Shown here piece after piece: positions 44,585-57,679 of a stretch of 64,000 nucleotides of DNA (position 1 is the stretch's first letter; every line of letters starts with the position of its first letter). The notes beneath the pieces are model-generated. The model ran no database searches and had not been told where the DNA came from. It worked only from the letters and a program-made list of their open reading frames with translations. Location: positions 62,001-126,000 of IMG/VR virus record IMGVR_UViG_3300017917_001342. The stretch is one strand, 5' to 3'. The stretch comes from a virus. Both the position numbers and the translations under genes were made by a program.

Positions 44585-44794
44585 TCAAACGTAGTTTGCA
44601 GGACCAGTTCTACCACCAAATGTACTGCTAAGTGGTGTAATTTGACCGGCAGTTCGTAAACCAGATTTAGTAACACCTAGCACTGAGTTCAAGCTAACAG
44701 TTGTACCTGCAGGTGGTTCTACACCTGCTGTATACGCAGCCCAGACACCGCCCATCTTAATGGCCGTACCTGTCGCTGGGATTGCTGTTACCAT
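44585..44794 (-). CDS. Small fibre-type protein, 69 aa
   Basis: The sequence resembles short repeated elements of T4-like fibre proteins (IPATGTAIKMGGVWAAY, GTTVSLNSVLGVTKSG). Such short domains form beta structure in receptor-binding tips. It lies among fibre genes with an identical orientation. Confidence 0.6.
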   Translation of the reverse strand: MVTAIPATGTAIKMGGVWAAYTAGVEPPAGTTVSLNSVLGVTKSGLRTAGQITPLSSTFGGRTGPANYV

Positions 44795-44864
44795 TGATGC
44801 CTCGTGTTGTGCTAAGCTCTAGCATACTTAGTTGCGTCGTAAAAGTCTACTTTTAACTGAGATT

Positions 44865-45101
44865 TTACCAAGATGATAGACTTACACGTCTCCAAGTGTT
44901 TGTTGCAATACAAACATAAAGATATGTGCTGTCGTAGGCTAATTCTCCAGGTATACCTGGGCTAGAAGTGTTTAACGGTGCATTATTTGATATTGCGCCA
45001 GTTGGCCCGATAGGACCAGTTGCGCCAGTTGGTCCACCGTTGGGACCAGTTGGACCCGTAGGGCCTTGTAAATCTACTACAGGATACGTATACACGCTCA
45101 T
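44865..45101 (-). CDS. Mini collagen-like fibre protein, 78 aa
   Basis: Residues 12-36 are Gly-Pro-Thr type triplets (GPTGPTGPNGGPTGATG), followed by a short domain with YDSTYLYVCIATNTWRRV, a sequence common at the end of phage fibre proteins. It is a small version of the large collagen-like fibre at 52416-54845. Confidence 0.75.
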   Translation of the reverse strand: MSVYTYPVVDLQGPTGPTGPNGGPTGATGPIGPTGAISNNAPLNTSSPGIPGELAYDSTYLYVCIATNTWRRVSLSSW

Positions 45102-45142
45102 ATCTTGCTCACTAAGTTATAAAATGCTGTGATATTTAGCCA

Positions 45143-45148
45143 TAAATA
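45143..45148 (+). promoter_or_regulatory. Late promoter box TAAATA
   Basis: CATAAATACTGT directly precedes ATG at 45153 (4-nt gap). Confidence 0.65.
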
Positions 45149-45152
45149 CTGT

Positions 45153-45641
45153 ATGGCACTTTACAACAATCTTATCACTCCATATGGTGTAAACATTCGC
45201 ACTGATTACAGTGCAACGTACAATTATGCCATTCCGTTAATGCAAACAGATTGCTGGCCGATGCAGTTGCAGATGCCTAATCTGTTGCCATGGCAACAGG
45301 TTGTAATTACCAGTCAACAAAACTCCTTTTGGTCACAACAACAGGGTACTATGCGTGCTTGGTTAAGTATCAATCCCAATGGTATTAATGTTATACCAAG
45401 TGTTATTAGAAACAGAACTGTGAATCTGCAAGGTATTGGTACAAGCTGGTGTTTTTATGATGTCAACTTGCCTCAGGATCAAATCAAACCAGCACAACTT
45501 CAATTTGGTATAGATCTCAACGTGCAAGGTGATGGTGGTAACCAAGGTTATTTCTTTAACATTCAAAATCTAAGCGGCCAGGAAAATGCATATTATCTGC
45601 GATTTGAATACAGTGGCCACGGTGGCACATACATAATCTGA
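45153..45641 (+). CDS. Putative virion protein, 162 aa
   Basis: The start MALYNNLITPYG directly follows the late box. The protein is beta-rich and glutamine/asparagine-rich (LLPWQQVVITSQQNSFWSQQ, NGINVIPSVIRNRTVNLQG), with a C-terminus rich in aromatics (YYLRFEYSGHGGTYII). A tail or fibre component is likely from its composition and late promoter. Confidence 0.6.
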   Translation: MALYNNLITPYGVNIRTDYSATYNYAIPLMQTDCWPMQLQMPNLLPWQQVVITSQQNSFWSQQQGTMRAWLSINPNGINVIPSVIRNRTVNLQGIGTSWCFYDVNLPQDQIKPAQLQFGIDLNVQGDGGNQGYFFNIQNLSGQENAYYLRFEYSGHGGTYII

Positions 45642-45682
45642 TTTAGGTTGACTGATTGCGTATGATGCAATACAGTTGCATT

Positions 45683-46498
45683 ATGACAAATATAAACACA
45701 TTTTTAGAAACCGTAACAGTATTAGATACTGAAACTACACATCTGCTACCAGAACAAGCAGAGATTGTGGAAGTAGCAGGTGCTAGATTTGATAATAATC
45801 AATGGGTAGTAGAATCTAAACTGCTAAATGCACGAAATGGTATACCACCAGAAGCCAGTGCTAAAAACAATATTGGTCCCAGAGACATACAAAATCAGCC
45901 ATATTGGGATCAATACAGCAATGAAATCAAACAGTTACTAAACTGGAATACCAGCAAGTACTTCGTAGCACATAACGCAGCTTATGACAGGGCTGTTATT
46001 GCTACTGCATGGCGCAACATGGATAGTGCAAGCGACGTAGCGATTTGCGAAGACCAAAATCGTTGGATTTGTACATGGCGTCTAAGTAGGCAGATCTTAG
46101 GTCATACATTTGGCGATATCGAATACGGCCTCAATTATCTGCGCTTTTTGCTTGACTTAGATGTTCCATCTGGGCATGGTGTACATAGAGCAGGCGATGA
46201 CACACTTACCTGTGCGCTGTTGTTTCAAACACTCATATACTTTGCATTAGAGCTTGAACTAGTAACAGATGATGCAGACCTAGGTGATCAAATTCACGCA
46301 CTGTGTTGGAAACCCATTGACATTAAAACTTGGCCATTTGGTAAACACAGAGGAACACTGCTTGAAGACATACCAAACGATTATTATGTTTGGGCATTGA
46401 AAAATGTAAACAGTCTGCAAGAAGGAACATTGGATTTTGATCCTGATCTTGCAGACAGCGTTACGCGACTTCTAGAGAAGCGACTCCAACAGGCATAA
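45683..46498 (+). CDS. DnaQ-like exonuclease fused to DUF3820-like domain
   Basis: A 271-residue protein. The DEDDh motifs are TVLDTETTHL (Exo I), FVAHNAAYDRA (Exo II) and HRAGDDTLTC (Exo III). A C-terminal segment WPFGKHRGTLLEDIPNDYYVWAL matches the DUF3820 pattern. It would trim DNA or RNA 3' ends. A TTGACT, 17 nt, TACAGT promoter ends a few bases before the chosen ATG. Confidence 0.8.
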   Translation: MTNINTFLETVTVLDTETTHLLPEQAEIVEVAGARFDNNQWVVESKLLNARNGIPPEASAKNNIGPRDIQNQPYWDQYSNEIKQLLNWNTSKYFVAHNAAYDRAVIATAWRNMDSASDVAICEDQNRWICTWRLSRQILGHTFGDIEYGLNYLRFLLDLDVPSGHGVHRAGDDTLTCALLFQTLIYFALELELVTDDADLGDQIHALCWKPIDIKTWPFGKHRGTLLEDIPNDYYVWALKNVNSLQEGTLDFDPDLADSVTRLLEKRLQQA

Positions 46499-46985
46499 TA
46501 AAATCTGTATAGCGTGTTAACAGCTTATGCATGTGAACACGCTCTCCCCACGGATACAGTTCTCGATGTGTTTCATCAAACCCCCATTGAGAATATATGC
46601 GTAGGTTGCGTTCCATTAAACTATTGGTATATAGACGCAATTCTGTTAGGTTCAAACTGTTTGCATAATCCTCTGCAAACTGCAATGCCATGCGACCCAA
46701 TCCCTGACCTTGAGATCTAGGATCTACACACAACGCTTGTATTGTAACAGAATCATTAGCAGGTGTTAACACTACCATTGCATTGGGTTCTTCGCAGTTG
46801 ATTAACCATAGATTACCTTTGGCAATGTGACTGTCAAAATCTTCAAAAAATGTAGGAGGTGTACGTCCTAACAATGGGATATATGCACTATAGGCGTGAT
46901 AAACTATACGCCAGACATGTGTTATATCAGCTGCGGTTGCCCTACGAAATTGTGAGAAAGAGTTAGATAGAGGTATGTTGTACAC
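46461..46985 (-). CDS. GNAT acetyltransferase
   Basis: A 174-residue protein. The acetyl-CoA motif is ALCVDPRSQGQGLGRMAL at about 86-103, after VVLTPANDSVTI. LRIYSQWGFDETHRE is the usual C-terminal strand-helix. It acetylates an amine on an unknown substrate. It overlaps the convergent exonuclease gene by 38 nt. Confidence 0.82.
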   Translation of the reverse strand: MYNIPLSNSFSQFRRATAADITHVWRIVYHAYSAYIPLLGRTPPTFFEDFDSHIAKGNLWLINCEEPNAMVVLTPANDSVTIQALCVDPRSQGQGLGRMALQFAEDYANSLNLTELRLYTNSLMERNLRIYSQWGFDETHRELYPWGERVHMHKLLTRYTDFIMPVGVASLEVA

Positions 46986-47091
46986 GGCATAATAAACCCC
47001 TTATCCTGGATCACGCTTATACCCAGGTCCTATTAAATTGATCTATTTATAATAGATCATACAATATAATGCTGTACAAAAGAAGGTCAAT
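46986..47091. other. Intergenic region with two inverted repeats
   Basis: CCTGG with CCAGG around 47008-47030, and GATCTAT with ATAGATC around 47041-47060. The second is just upstream of the plus-strand gene at 47092. No clear promoter box; possible operator or mRNA hairpin. Confidence 0.35.
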
Positions 47092-47757
47092 ATGTCTGAT
47101 CGAAAATTAAAAGTTGCTGTGTTGTTTAGAGGACCTGTTAGGCCGGACGTACAAAATGCATCTGCTCGCTGTAGAGAATTTATGAGTCAATTCGGCAATG
47201 TACAAAATGTAGAATTCACTACCTATCTTGCAACATGGCGCAACTGGAAAGATCAAAAAGCCAGTGACTTGCTTGCATTGGATCAGTTTGATAATGTAAT
47301 CATGCAAACCGAACCAATTGATGCACAGATAGAACGTTGTACTAAAATTAAAAATCTGCCAAACGGCGCACAGATAAGACCTGTGTTTAACATGTATTAT
47401 CAAAGCAAAACTGCGTTAGACGTAATACATGCCGCAGATGATTACGATTACATCATACATAGCAGAACCGATATACGCATGTTCATGGGGCAACATATGC
47501 CACAGTGGTTTGATCCTAACGCATACACTGCGCCACATGTGCATCCTCATCCTTGGATGTGTGATCAATTTGGTATTGCACCCGCAGCAATGATGTATGC
47601 AGCGTGGAACTATGGTAGTATTGTGCAGTTAGGTCGAGATATCGAAGCCGCAGACATACCCGAACGAGTATTACAAAACCGTATGGATCTGTTAGGTATT
47701 CCTGTTAAGGCACCACAGTATATAATTTGGGACTTAGATCCCCGCCGTAATCATTAA
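47092..47757 (+). CDS. Glycosyltransferase-like protein (WavE-like)
   Basis: A 221-residue protein. VAVLFRGPVRPD at the N-terminus, YLATWRNW at about 44, FNMYYQSKTALD and YDYIIHSRTDIRMF at about 125 match the pattern of LPS-type transferases of the WavE kind, with RTD as the acidic site. GAAGG lies 7 nt upstream. The activity is inferred from these motifs only. Confidence 0.6.
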   Translation: MSDRKLKVAVLFRGPVRPDVQNASARCREFMSQFGNVQNVEFTTYLATWRNWKDQKASDLLALDQFDNVIMQTEPIDAQIERCTKIKNLPNGAQIRPVFNMYYQSKTALDVIHAADDYDYIIHSRTDIRMFMGQHMPQWFDPNAYTAPHVHPHPWMCDQFGIAPAAMMYAAWNYGSIVQLGRDIEAADIPERVLQNRMDLLGIPVKAPQYIIWDLDPRRNH

Positions 47758-48215
47758 CCATAACTGTGCTTTCTGGTATTTTCATCTGTATGGTAATCGT
47801 AGTCTGGACGAAATTTGCTCATTTCTGTTACAACATATTCAGGGTTGATCAGTTTGAACATGGCCATGTCTGATTCCAATTCAAAATTGATAATCCAATA
47901 GTGGTGCTGAACCTGTTTATAATCCAACTCATATTGGCTTTTAACTAAGCCGTGATTCCATGCATACCAATAATTCTTTTCAGCTTTACGGTATACTGCA
48001 TCACCGCTGGCTTGTCGTTGCACGAACCGGCGAAGCTCAAGTATAAAAGACGGGTTGAGTTCATCTGTTGTTTCTACATGAACATACACTTCGAACGGAT
48101 AAGTTTCTTCTACCTTATACACATAACGTTGCCTACTACCATCGTAGTAAACATCGTGGAAATACTCTCTAGCTGGAAAGTCTGGCCCATTGTATAGATT
48201 TAGAAGAACTGGCAT
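47754..48215 (-). CDS. Hypothetical protein, 153 aa
   Basis: A tyrosine- and glutamate-rich protein (RQRYVYKVEETYPFEVYVHV), with YWYAWNHGLVKSQYELDYKQ. No known domain recognised. It is convergent with the preceding gene and divergent from the ferredoxin gene. Confidence 0.65.
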   Translation of the reverse strand: MPVLLNLYNGPDFPAREYFHDVYYDGSRQRYVYKVEETYPFEVYVHVETTDELNPSFILELRRFVQRQASGDAVYRKAEKNYWYAWNHGLVKSQYELDYKQVQHHYWIINFELESDMAMFKLINPEYVVTEMSKFRPDYDYHTDENTRKHSYG

Positions 48216-48332
48216 GTGTCACTCCGATGAATCGCAACAGCAATACTATAAACAAATCACAATGTCAACTCACTTGATAAAACAGCTATATAGCAGTATA
48301 CTTGCACTATTGATAACAAGGGATTTCTATTC

Positions 48333-48677
48333 ATGCCATATGTGGTAACAGATAATTGCATTCGTTGCAAATACACTGACTGTGTCGCAGTATGTCCAGT
48401 GGACTGTTTTTACGAAGGCGAAAACATGTTGGTCATTGATCCTGTACAGTGCATTGACTGCGGCGTATGTGAACCCGAATGCCCAGCTGATGCAATCAAA
48501 CCTGTTACAGAATATACACCAGAATTAAAACCATGGCTAGCACTTAACACCAGATACAGTGCAATCTGGCCCAATATTACAAAGATGCGACCACACGCCC
48601 CAGACGCAGAAGACTATGATGGTGAACCAGGTAAGCTCAACAAGTACTTTTCGCCTAAGCCAGGAACTGGAGATTAA
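48333..48677 (+). CDS. fdxA: Ferredoxin, 7Fe FdxA type
   Basis: A 114-residue protein. The cluster cysteines are [20 protein letters not shown] and [17 protein letters not shown], typical for 3Fe-4S plus 4Fe-4S ferredoxins. The tail [13 protein letters not shown] matches bacterial FdxA, especially alphaproteobacterial ones. High family likeness suggests recent capture from a host. It may supply electrons to bilin or radical SAM enzymes, but this is inference. AAGGGA lies upstream. Confidence 0.88.
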   Translation: MPYVVTDNCIRCKYTDCVAVCPVDCFYEGENMLVIDPVQCIDCGVCEPECPADAIKPVTEYTPELKPWLALNTRYSAIWPNITKMRPHAPDAEDYDGEPGKLNKYFSPKPGTGD

Positions 48678-51600
48678 CTCCAGTTCCCAATCGACACATT
48701 GCTGCCTACTACACTGATATTACCAATCGGATACAGTTTCATCCATGTACCAGGTGTTACGTTGTATACAGTAGGCGTACCAGTATCTAAACTGATCTGT
48801 GGTGTCAGTGTGCCACCTGTACCTACTCCGATTGTACCAACAATACGGAACATAAAGTTATATGGACCGTTTCCTGGGTTAGCAATGAATGTTGTCAGAG
48901 TACTAAAGTTTGAGTATATTGTAGCACCCATCATTGTTGCAGTTGCAATAACAACATTACTAGCTGCTACCTTACCTGTTGTGATATAATCGTGTTCTGT
49001 CAACACTGCTGTACCACCTAATGAAAACTGCAAACCGGAACCATTTGCACCATCTCTGTTAACACTGCCTGCAATTTCATACTTGTATCTGGTACCACCG
49101 GATACTGCAACACTTTGTCCAAACAAACTCACTGCACTTGGTTGTGCGACTAGCGGTAGATTGCGAACGCTGCCTAATTGGAATATCTGCTCTGTTGGTA
49201 TAACACCGCGTTGACTGTCGCTAGGTGTACCATAGAACATGTAACCATCATAGTTAACAACCCCTGCTTGAGTTGGAGTAAGTAATGAAGTTGCTGCTGT
49301 AAACTTCAATGGATACTGCGACGCAGTGCCTGCACTTAATGTAATTGACTGTGCATAGACATTGCCACTTATACCAACACCGCCGGCAACTGTTAATGCA
49401 CCTGTTGTAGTAGATGTTGCAGTATTTGTGCTATTGATAACAACATTCTGACCAAATACACCATAGACATTTGATACTAGTGCATTTACTGTTGCAGTGC
49501 CTATGGAATTAACAGTACCACTAGTGATAATAGTGTTACTGATCATACTGCCAGCTTGAACAAATGTACCAACAGTTACATTGTTTGCATATGCGCTGGC
49601 ATTGGTTACTAAGCTATTGACTCTAGCTTGACCTACGGCTTGTATTGTACTGTTACTGTTAACTACTGCACCTTGCAGTATAGTAGTTGCAGATACAGTT
49701 GGCGCAGTAACGCTGGTATTTCCTGTGACTGAATCAGCAATAACACTACCAACAGCTTGAATGCTAGTGTTGCTGTTAATCGCAGCACCAACTATTCTAG
49801 TAGTACCTTGAACTGTTGTACCAGTTACAACACCGTTGCTTATCACACTGGCAAACTGTGCAACGCCACTGGTATTAACTGTTGAACCAAATATATTTGC
49901 ATTGCTTATGAGACTTGCAACTGTTGTTAAGCCTGTTGATTGCAAGTTGGTTGCAACTACATTGGTGTTGCTGTTCAAACTGTTTACAACTGCAATACCA
50001 GTTACATTTAAGCTTGGAGTTGTAACAATTGTATTACTTACAAAACTATCCACCAACGCTAAATCAGTTGTATTGAGAGTTTGAGTTGTAATACCCAGAT
50101 TATTAACCATTGTGCTGATTCTAGCAATGCCTGTTACTTGCATTGTAGATGTAGTAGCAGTTGTATTAACAACCATACTCTGTGCAGTCAGTGTTGCAAT
50201 GCTCTGTATTGCAGTATTAGCAACGAGTTTATCGGTTCTAACTGTATCTAGTATGTTGACCCTTGATGTAGTAATATCTAGATTACTGACAATACTGTTT
50301 GCCTGTGCAGCACCTGCTACGTTGAGAGTTTGACCAAATATAGTGCTGTTTGTAATAGAATTTTGCGCATAGGCAACACCTATCACATTTAAATTATTCT
50401 GAATGCCTGCACTGCCTGCAACATTGAGATTAGTCAATGCACCTAATGTAGTAATACTAGTCTGGCTAGCTTGTGCAACAGTACCGTTAAATCTTAACGC
50501 TGTTACAGTAACAGCATTTAAGTTACCTGCGTTGACATTGCCAGTAGCAGACACTGTACCTGATACTTGTACTTTGTCTGTACCATTATCTGCGCCGCCA
50601 AATACCCAACGACCACCTTGTGTAACAAACGCTGCAATATTACCTGCATAGGATCCGCCTGTGTGGAATTTTATCTGCTTGCCTACAGTATCAGTACCAA
50701 TTGTTAGGTTACCGCCGTTATTATAAACATATGCATCTAACGGACCACCTATACCATATTCTGTGACGTTATAGGTACTGCTGTTAACACCTATGTCTAT
50801 ATAGTTAACAGTGTCATCACCAGTATCTGCGGTTGCAACAATGTCAGAACTAGACTGGCTATCGTTACTGATATTTTGTATTGTAAGCTGTTGTGTACCA
50901 ATAACATCGCCTGTTATCTGTAATAACGCATTTTGGAATATAACCGGCGGTGCTGTGCCTATTAACACATTGCTAGATACATATGCAGTAGTACTATGTA
51001 AATCACCAGATACAAATATGTTACCCGGTTCTATAATGTCTTTGTTAAAGTTCCAGCTATCGTTGCTAGCAGTATACAGCATGCTAGCAGCAACTTGGCT
51101 ATTACCTAGCACAAATCCGCCTAAATTCATAGAGCTTGTGTTAGTAGCGCCGTTTGCTGCGTAAATTACTCGGTTAGTAACTTGCAAATCTGTAGATGTT
51201 GTAGCGGTGATGTTACCAGTTACTGTAAGGTTGCCAACTGTTAAGTTTCCAAAGAATGGATTACTAGTTGGTGCAAGATCCTGTGGTAGACTAAGTTGTA
51301 CGTTGCCAGTATTACCACTTACTGTGATTTGATTAGGTGCACCGTATATCTGTCTGACACCTGTGTTGTTAATACTAACTGAATAATTTGGTCCTGGAAT
51401 TACACTGATACCGGCACCCGCCGAAACATTACTGACCCCTGCTGTGGTAATGTTACTACCGTCGCTGAACACAATGCCTTTTAGTGCAACAACATTACCT
51501 GAGAACTGTGTAGCACCATATATCTGCGTGTTACCATATGTAGCAAGTGAACCTTGAGTAACAGTGTTACCGTAGCTAATTAAATTACCAAACGTAATTA

Positions 51601-52414
51601 AATTACCATAACTTGTACCAGTTCCGTATACAATAGAATTACCATTAACGGTTATGTCTGTACTAATGTTGACATTTGAAATTAATCTAATACCGTCGTT
51701 GTCAAATGCTGCAATTTTTGCAATTATGTTACTACCTTTTGGAGTAGTCCATATTTCTACATTACTACCGCGTGTAGTACCTGTTTGATTTTCACTTGCT
51801 AGAAAATCAATTCTAGCAGTGCTTAAGGGTGCAAAGCCCGGTCCATTACCCGGTCCGCCACTACTGGCATAGGGATTAGCACCAACTCTTGCAACAATTT
51901 CACCTGCTAATACCTGTAATGGTACTGTTGCTGTACCGTTAGCGCCTCGACCTATAAATGCAGAGTATGTACCAGTACCATAACTGTCGTTATAAATTCT
52001 ACTAGTAGAACCATCGTTACCTGTTACTTGTAACATAACACCTGTGTTAAGTGGTGATACAGTAGCACCGCTTTGATTTCCTATTATTGTAACGGCCGGT
52101 GTGTTGGGATTTAGTGTAACATTACTGCGAACTCTTACAGTACCAATTGGGTCAATTTGGAATATGTCATATAAACCAGTTGAATTGTTAACAGCTAACC
52201 CACCTCGATTAATAGTAAACAAGTTGCTGCTGTTTATCGATATTTCAGTTGGTGGTACAGAATTATTAGGGTTGCTTAATATTATACTATGGCTTCCTAT
52301 ATACAGGTTACCAAATGTATTTGTGTTGCTGCCTAGGTTAGCAACGTTGCTTGTTGGTACAATGTCACCGTTGAGCGAAACAGTCCCTACAAGTTTGTTG
52401 GTTATGTAGCTCAT
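48674..52414 (-). CDS. Large beta-repeat fibre protein
   Basis: A 1246-residue protein. The middle (about 640-1050) is made of degenerate repeats of about 23 residues with the form VNSLxSNTxVxxTxLxxTGxA, probably a long beta helix or fibre shaft. The N-terminal part has [18 protein letters not shown]-type segments as in phage fibres. The C-terminus ends [16 protein letters not shown]. It lies downstream of and in line with the collagen-like fibre, 1 nt from it. It is probably a tail fibre. Confidence 0.8.
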   Translation of the reverse strand: MSYITNKLVGTVSLNGDIVPTSNVANLGSNTNTFGNLYIGSHSIILSNPNNSVPPTEISINSSNLFTINRGGLAVNNSTGLYDIFQIDPIGTVRVRSNVTLNPNTPAVTIIGNQSGATVSPLNTGVMLQVTGNDGSTSRIYNDSYGTGTYSAFIGRGANGTATVPLQVLAGEIVARVGANPYASSGGPGNGPGFAPLSTARIDFLASENQTGTTRGSNVEIWTTPKGSNIIAKIAAFDNDGIRLISNVNISTDITVNGNSIVYGTGTSYGNLITFGNLISYGNTVTQGSLATYGNTQIYGATQFSGNVVALKGIVFSDGSNITTAGVSNVSAGAGISVIPGPNYSVSINNTGVRQIYGAPNQITVSGNTGNVQLSLPQDLAPTSNPFFGNLTVGNLTVTGNITATTSTDLQVTNRVIYAANGATNTSSMNLGGFVLGNSQVAASMLYTASNDSWNFNKDIIEPGNIFVSGDLHSTTAYVSSNVLIGTAPPVIFQNALLQITGDVIGTQQLTIQNISNDSQSSSDIVATADTGDDTVNYIDIGVNSSTYNVTEYGIGGPLDAYVYNNGGNLTIGTDTVGKQIKFHTGGSYAGNIAAFVTQGGRWVFGGADNGTDKVQVSGTVSATGNVNAGNLNAVTVTALRFNGTVAQASQTSITTLGALTNLNVAGSAGIQNNLNVIGVAYAQNSITNSTIFGQTLNVAGAAQANSIVSNLDITTSRVNILDTVRTDKLVANTAIQSIATLTAQSMVVNTTATTSTMQVTGIARISTMVNNLGITTQTLNTTDLALVDSFVSNTIVTTPSLNVTGIAVVNSLNSNTNVVATNLQSTGLTTVASLISNANIFGSTVNTSGVAQFASVISNGVVTGTTVQGTTRIVGAAINSNTSIQAVGSVIADSVTGNTSVTAPTVSATTILQGAVVNSNSTIQAVGQARVNSLVTNASAYANNVTVGTFVQAGSMISNTIITSGTVNSIGTATVNALVSNVYGVFGQNVVINSTNTATSTTTGALTVAGGVGISGNVYAQSITLSAGTASQYPLKFTAATSLLTPTQAGVVNYDGYMFYGTPSDSQRGVIPTEQIFQLGSVRNLPLVAQPSAVSLFGQSVAVSGGTRYKYEIAGSVNRDGANGSGLQFSLGGTAVLTEHDYITTGKVAASNVVIATATMMGATIYSNFSTLTTFIANPGNGPYNFMFRIVGTIGVGTGGTLTPQISLDTGTPTVYNVTPGTWMKLYPIGNISVVGSNVSIGNWS

Positions 52415-52415
52415 G

Positions 52416-54845
<2,430 letters not shown>

Positions 54846-54850
54846 GTCAA

Positions 54851-54856
54851 TATTTA
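54851..54856 (-). promoter_or_regulatory. Late promoter box TAAATA (fibres)
   Basis: GCATAAATATTGAC then ATG at 54845 on the minus strand; 5-nt gap. Back to back with the next box. Confidence 0.65.
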
Positions 54857-54872
54857 TGCGGAGGACAGTTTA

Positions 54873-54878
54873 TAAATA
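54873..54878 (+). promoter_or_regulatory. Late promoter TATAAATA
   Basis: TTTATAAATATTACC then ATG at 54884; 5-nt gap. Drives the methyltransferase and SGNH genes. Confidence 0.65.
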
Positions 54879-54883
54879 TTACC

Positions 54884-55552
54884 ATGGCAGCTATATTCAA
54901 CGACACACAACCGCTTTATACCACTCCTGCATTAGAATGGTTAAATGAAAATCTAGACCCAACCTGGACTGTATTCGAATACGGCGGAGGTGGTAGTACA
55001 GAATACTGGAGTAAAAACTGTGCAGAAGTTTTTACTGTTGATCACAGCGACAATTGGTACAATAGTCTCTATCGAGCAGACAACACCGATGCAGCTCTAG
55101 TAAAATCTAATGAACCGATTCATCCGGACGCAGAGGAATTAGACAGACAATTCTGGGAACAGAATTTCTCATTGCCGATTAAAGAAAATGAATCTCCGAT
55201 GTACAACGAATTTCATGGTCTGTTGAATCATGAATTTCGCGGATACGCCAGCACAATTTGCCGTTTTCCACATGCGTATTTTGATGTCATAGTAGTAGAC
55301 GGCCTTGCTAGAAGTCTTTGCCTGTGGTATGCGTATCATATGATAGAATTAAGAGGCACAATAATATTAGATAACAGTTGTAGGCCAGCTTATAATGATT
55401 TACAATGCTGGTTAATACAACAGGGATTTAATAGAATTGATTTTTGGCAACCTGGTCATCACGGATACTGTACAAGCATATTCAATAGGTCATTCCCACA
55501 GACTCCGGAACCTTATCGTAGAGAACCAGGCACAGGTGACCTCGGATGGTAA
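54884..55552 (+). CDS. Class I SAM methyltransferase-like protein
   Basis: A 222-residue protein. TVFEYGGGGSTEYW is motif I, VFTVDHSDNWYNSL the acidic-end strand, FDVIVVDGLARSLC motif IV, and LRGTIILDNS the next strand. The start MAAIFNDTQP at 54884 was chosen by the late box; the upstream ATG 54827 lies in the divergent gene. The C-terminus is a proline-rich tail. Substrate unknown. Confidence 0.7.
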   Translation: MAAIFNDTQPLYTTPALEWLNENLDPTWTVFEYGGGGSTEYWSKNCAEVFTVDHSDNWYNSLYRADNTDAALVKSNEPIHPDAEELDRQFWEQNFSLPIKENESPMYNEFHGLLNHEFRGYASTICRFPHAYFDVIVVDGLARSLCLWYAYHMIELRGTIILDNSCRPAYNDLQCWLIQQGFNRIDFWQPGHHGYCTSIFNRSFPQTPEPYRREPGTGDLGW

Positions 55553-55555
55553 TCA

Positions 55556-56278
55556 ATGATATTGATTACCAGCGGTTGCAGCTTTAGCGAGTGCATTAGC
55601 AGTCACATAACAACTTGGCCCGGACATCTTGCAGAAAAATTACACTGCGAGCATGTGTCTCTTGGGTTAGGGTCACAGGGCAACGGATTAATCAGCAGAA
55701 AACTGTTGTACCAAGTACATCAACTGCTCAAAACACACAGCCCAGACGATTTACTAGTAGGTGTTATGTGGTCTCATCCAAACAGATGGGAATATTATCA
55801 AGACGTTAGACAAGAGTTTGAGTCTAATATAGACGGCTGGCAGTACAATCCAACCAGTGTAGCTGACTACAGCAATGGCGGATGGGTTATAACCAATCAT
55901 CATTGGCGGCATAAACTTTCTAATACCTATTACAAACTATATTACAATCACGTTTATGCACAGTTGCAGACACTTGAGCATATTTTACGTGTACAATGGT
56001 ATCTTAAACAGCAGAACATTCGTTACTTTATGAGTAACATAACTTCGCATGTGTTTGATGAACAAAGTATGCAAGATACAGAATGCCAACATCTTAGAGA
56101 AATGATAGATTGGACTAAATTTTTACCGTGCGACGGTGAATACGAATGGTGTAGAGACAACACTATCTATTCATTTAAACCGGGCGACAATCATCCCACT
56201 ACAAAAATGCATGAAGAATTTGTAAACCGTATGATTGTACCGTGGTTAGATACAACCTACGATATCAAGTGTGCATAG
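55556..56278 (+). CDS. SGNH-type hydrolase-like protein
   Basis: A 240-residue protein. LITSGCSFSECISS at the N-terminus is the GCSF-type nucleophile block, GSQGNGLISRKL the second block, and NHPTTKMHEEFVNRM the C-terminal His block. It resembles phage proteins that may modify glycans by acyl removal. It starts 3 nt after the methyltransferase stop and is likely co-expressed. Confidence 0.65.
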   Translation: MILITSGCSFSECISSHITTWPGHLAEKLHCEHVSLGLGSQGNGLISRKLLYQVHQLLKTHSPDDLLVGVMWSHPNRWEYYQDVRQEFESNIDGWQYNPTSVADYSNGGWVITNHHWRHKLSNTYYKLYYNHVYAQLQTLEHILRVQWYLKQQNIRYFMSNITSHVFDEQSMQDTECQHLREMIDWTKFLPCDGEYEWCRDNTIYSFKPGDNHPTTKMHEEFVNRMIVPWLDTTYDIKCA

Positions 56279-56492
56279 CAACAGCCATCTTGTATGCATC
56301 GTAGGCAAGTTTAACTTCGGGATTGGAATCACGTAATAGTTGTTCTTGTAATTCGCGGGCTCGGTGATCATCAATCCATTTGATAAGATTTTTAAAATGT
56401 TCTGTGTGTGATATATTCAATGTTTGACCGCCATAGGTGTCGCTAAGAGTTACTGTTAAATATTCGTCACCGTATACAGTCTTTATTGTCAT
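56265..56492 (-). CDS. Hypothetical protein, 75 aa
   Basis: A small protein with an N-terminal beta pair (TVYGDEYLTVTLSDTYGG) and C-terminal helices (FKNLIKWIDDHRARELQEQL). It overlaps the convergent SGNH gene by 14 nt. AGGG lies close upstream. No family recognised. Confidence 0.6.
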   Translation of the reverse strand: MTIKTVYGDEYLTVTLSDTYGGQTLNISHTEHFKNLIKWIDDHRARELQEQLLRDSNPEVKLAYDAYKMAVAMHT

Positions 56493-56578
56493 AATGCCCT
56501 CATTGTATTACACAGTTTAAAGACTGTGTTTATGGTAGTCAATAACACTAAATATCTCACGAATATAATGGATTTAGC

Positions 56579-57550
56579 ATGCGTTACTATGAGATTGCAA
56601 CAACTGAAAGTTTTCAAGAGTTAGATGAAGACTTAAAAAGCAAACTAGCAAAGTTAGCTAAACTAGGGGCCGCTGCCGGTACAGCAGCAACTCTTGGCTA
56701 TGGTGCAGGTGTTGCCACAAACCAACCCAGAGTAATACAGCAAACTCCTGCAAGTATAATGCGTGACATGCCTGCTGGACCAGATGAACCTGCTGGCTAC
56801 ACTGTAGACAAAAAAGACACTGCATTGTCAACTTCGCTTAGACCTAAACCACGACCTGCAGATTTGTCAGCACCTGCTGGCAAAGGTACAGCAGCAAAGC
56901 CAGCAGATAACAAAGTTAACGTTCTTACACCTGGTCCGGATACCGTTCGTCCACAGCCAAGACCTTGGACCAAAGATATGATGACGGTTGATCCAAAACT
57001 ACAAGCCGCTGCCGATGCTGCAAATGCACCTAACATGGTAGATAATGTAAGCGACAATGTCGAAGTTGAAAACATGCTAAGAGACGCAGCCAAAAAAGCA
57101 GGTATGACGGACGTTGAAATACGTGCATTTTTAGCACAGGCAAATCACGAAAGCCATAATTTCAACAGTACTAAAGAATATGGCACTAAACGCTACTTTA
57201 GACACAACTATGATATCAGGCACAATCCGCGAGTAGCTAAACTATTAGGGAACACCGAACCAGGTGATGGTGTAAAATATCACGGCCGCGGATACCTACA
57301 GATCACAGGTCGTTACAACTATGCGGCTGCTGGAGAAGCACTGGGATTACCTCTGTTAGATCAACCAGAACTGCTAGAAGATCCAAAAATAGCAGCCGAA
57401 GCATCTGTATGGTTCTGGATGTGGAGAGTTCATCAAAATGTACGTAACATGTATGATGTTAAAGAAGTAACCTACATGATAAACAAAGAGTTAACCGATC
57501 TTGAGAAGCGCGAAGAACTGTTTGACCTTTACAAAAATCTCAAAGTTTGA
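56579..57550 (+). CDS. GH19 chitinase-type endolysin
   Basis: A 323-residue protein. The GH19 catalytic domain is at about 160-323: FLAQANHESHNFNSTKEYG (catalytic Glu in HES), PGDGVKYHGRGYLQITGRYN, then LGLPLLDQPELLEDP and WFWMW. It cuts the sugar backbone of peptidoglycan. The N-terminal 25-45 segment is alanine-rich and hydrophobic and may anchor it, followed by a proline-rich linker to about 150. The N-terminus MRYYEIATTE resembles the leaders of other proteins here. A late box lies at 56549-56554. Confidence 0.85.
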   Translation: MRYYEIATTESFQELDEDLKSKLAKLAKLGAAAGTAATLGYGAGVATNQPRVIQQTPASIMRDMPAGPDEPAGYTVDKKDTALSTSLRPKPRPADLSAPAGKGTAAKPADNKVNVLTPGPDTVRPQPRPWTKDMMTVDPKLQAAADAANAPNMVDNVSDNVEVENMLRDAAKKAGMTDVEIRAFLAQANHESHNFNSTKEYGTKRYFRHNYDIRHNPRVAKLLGNTEPGDGVKYHGRGYLQITGRYNYAAAGEALGLPLLDQPELLEDPKIAAEASVWFWMWRVHQNVRNMYDVKEVTYMINKELTDLEKREELFDLYKNLKV

Positions 57551-57597
57551 TGTTGACATTGAGATAATATTCAACTAAGTTATACACATAACGGTTT

Positions 57598-57674
57598 GGG
57601 GGGTTAGCTCAATTGGTTAGAGCGTCGGACTCATAATCCGCAGGTTATCGGTTCGAGTCCGGTACCCCCTACCA
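57598..57674 (+). tRNA. tRNA with CAU anticodon
   Basis: All arms are canonical, with D-loop GG, T-loop TTCGAGT and encoded CCA. The anticodon loop is CTCATAA. It could be elongator Met or Ile2 (if modified to lysidine); acceptor features do not settle which. Confidence 0.93.
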
Positions 57675-57679
57675 AAACT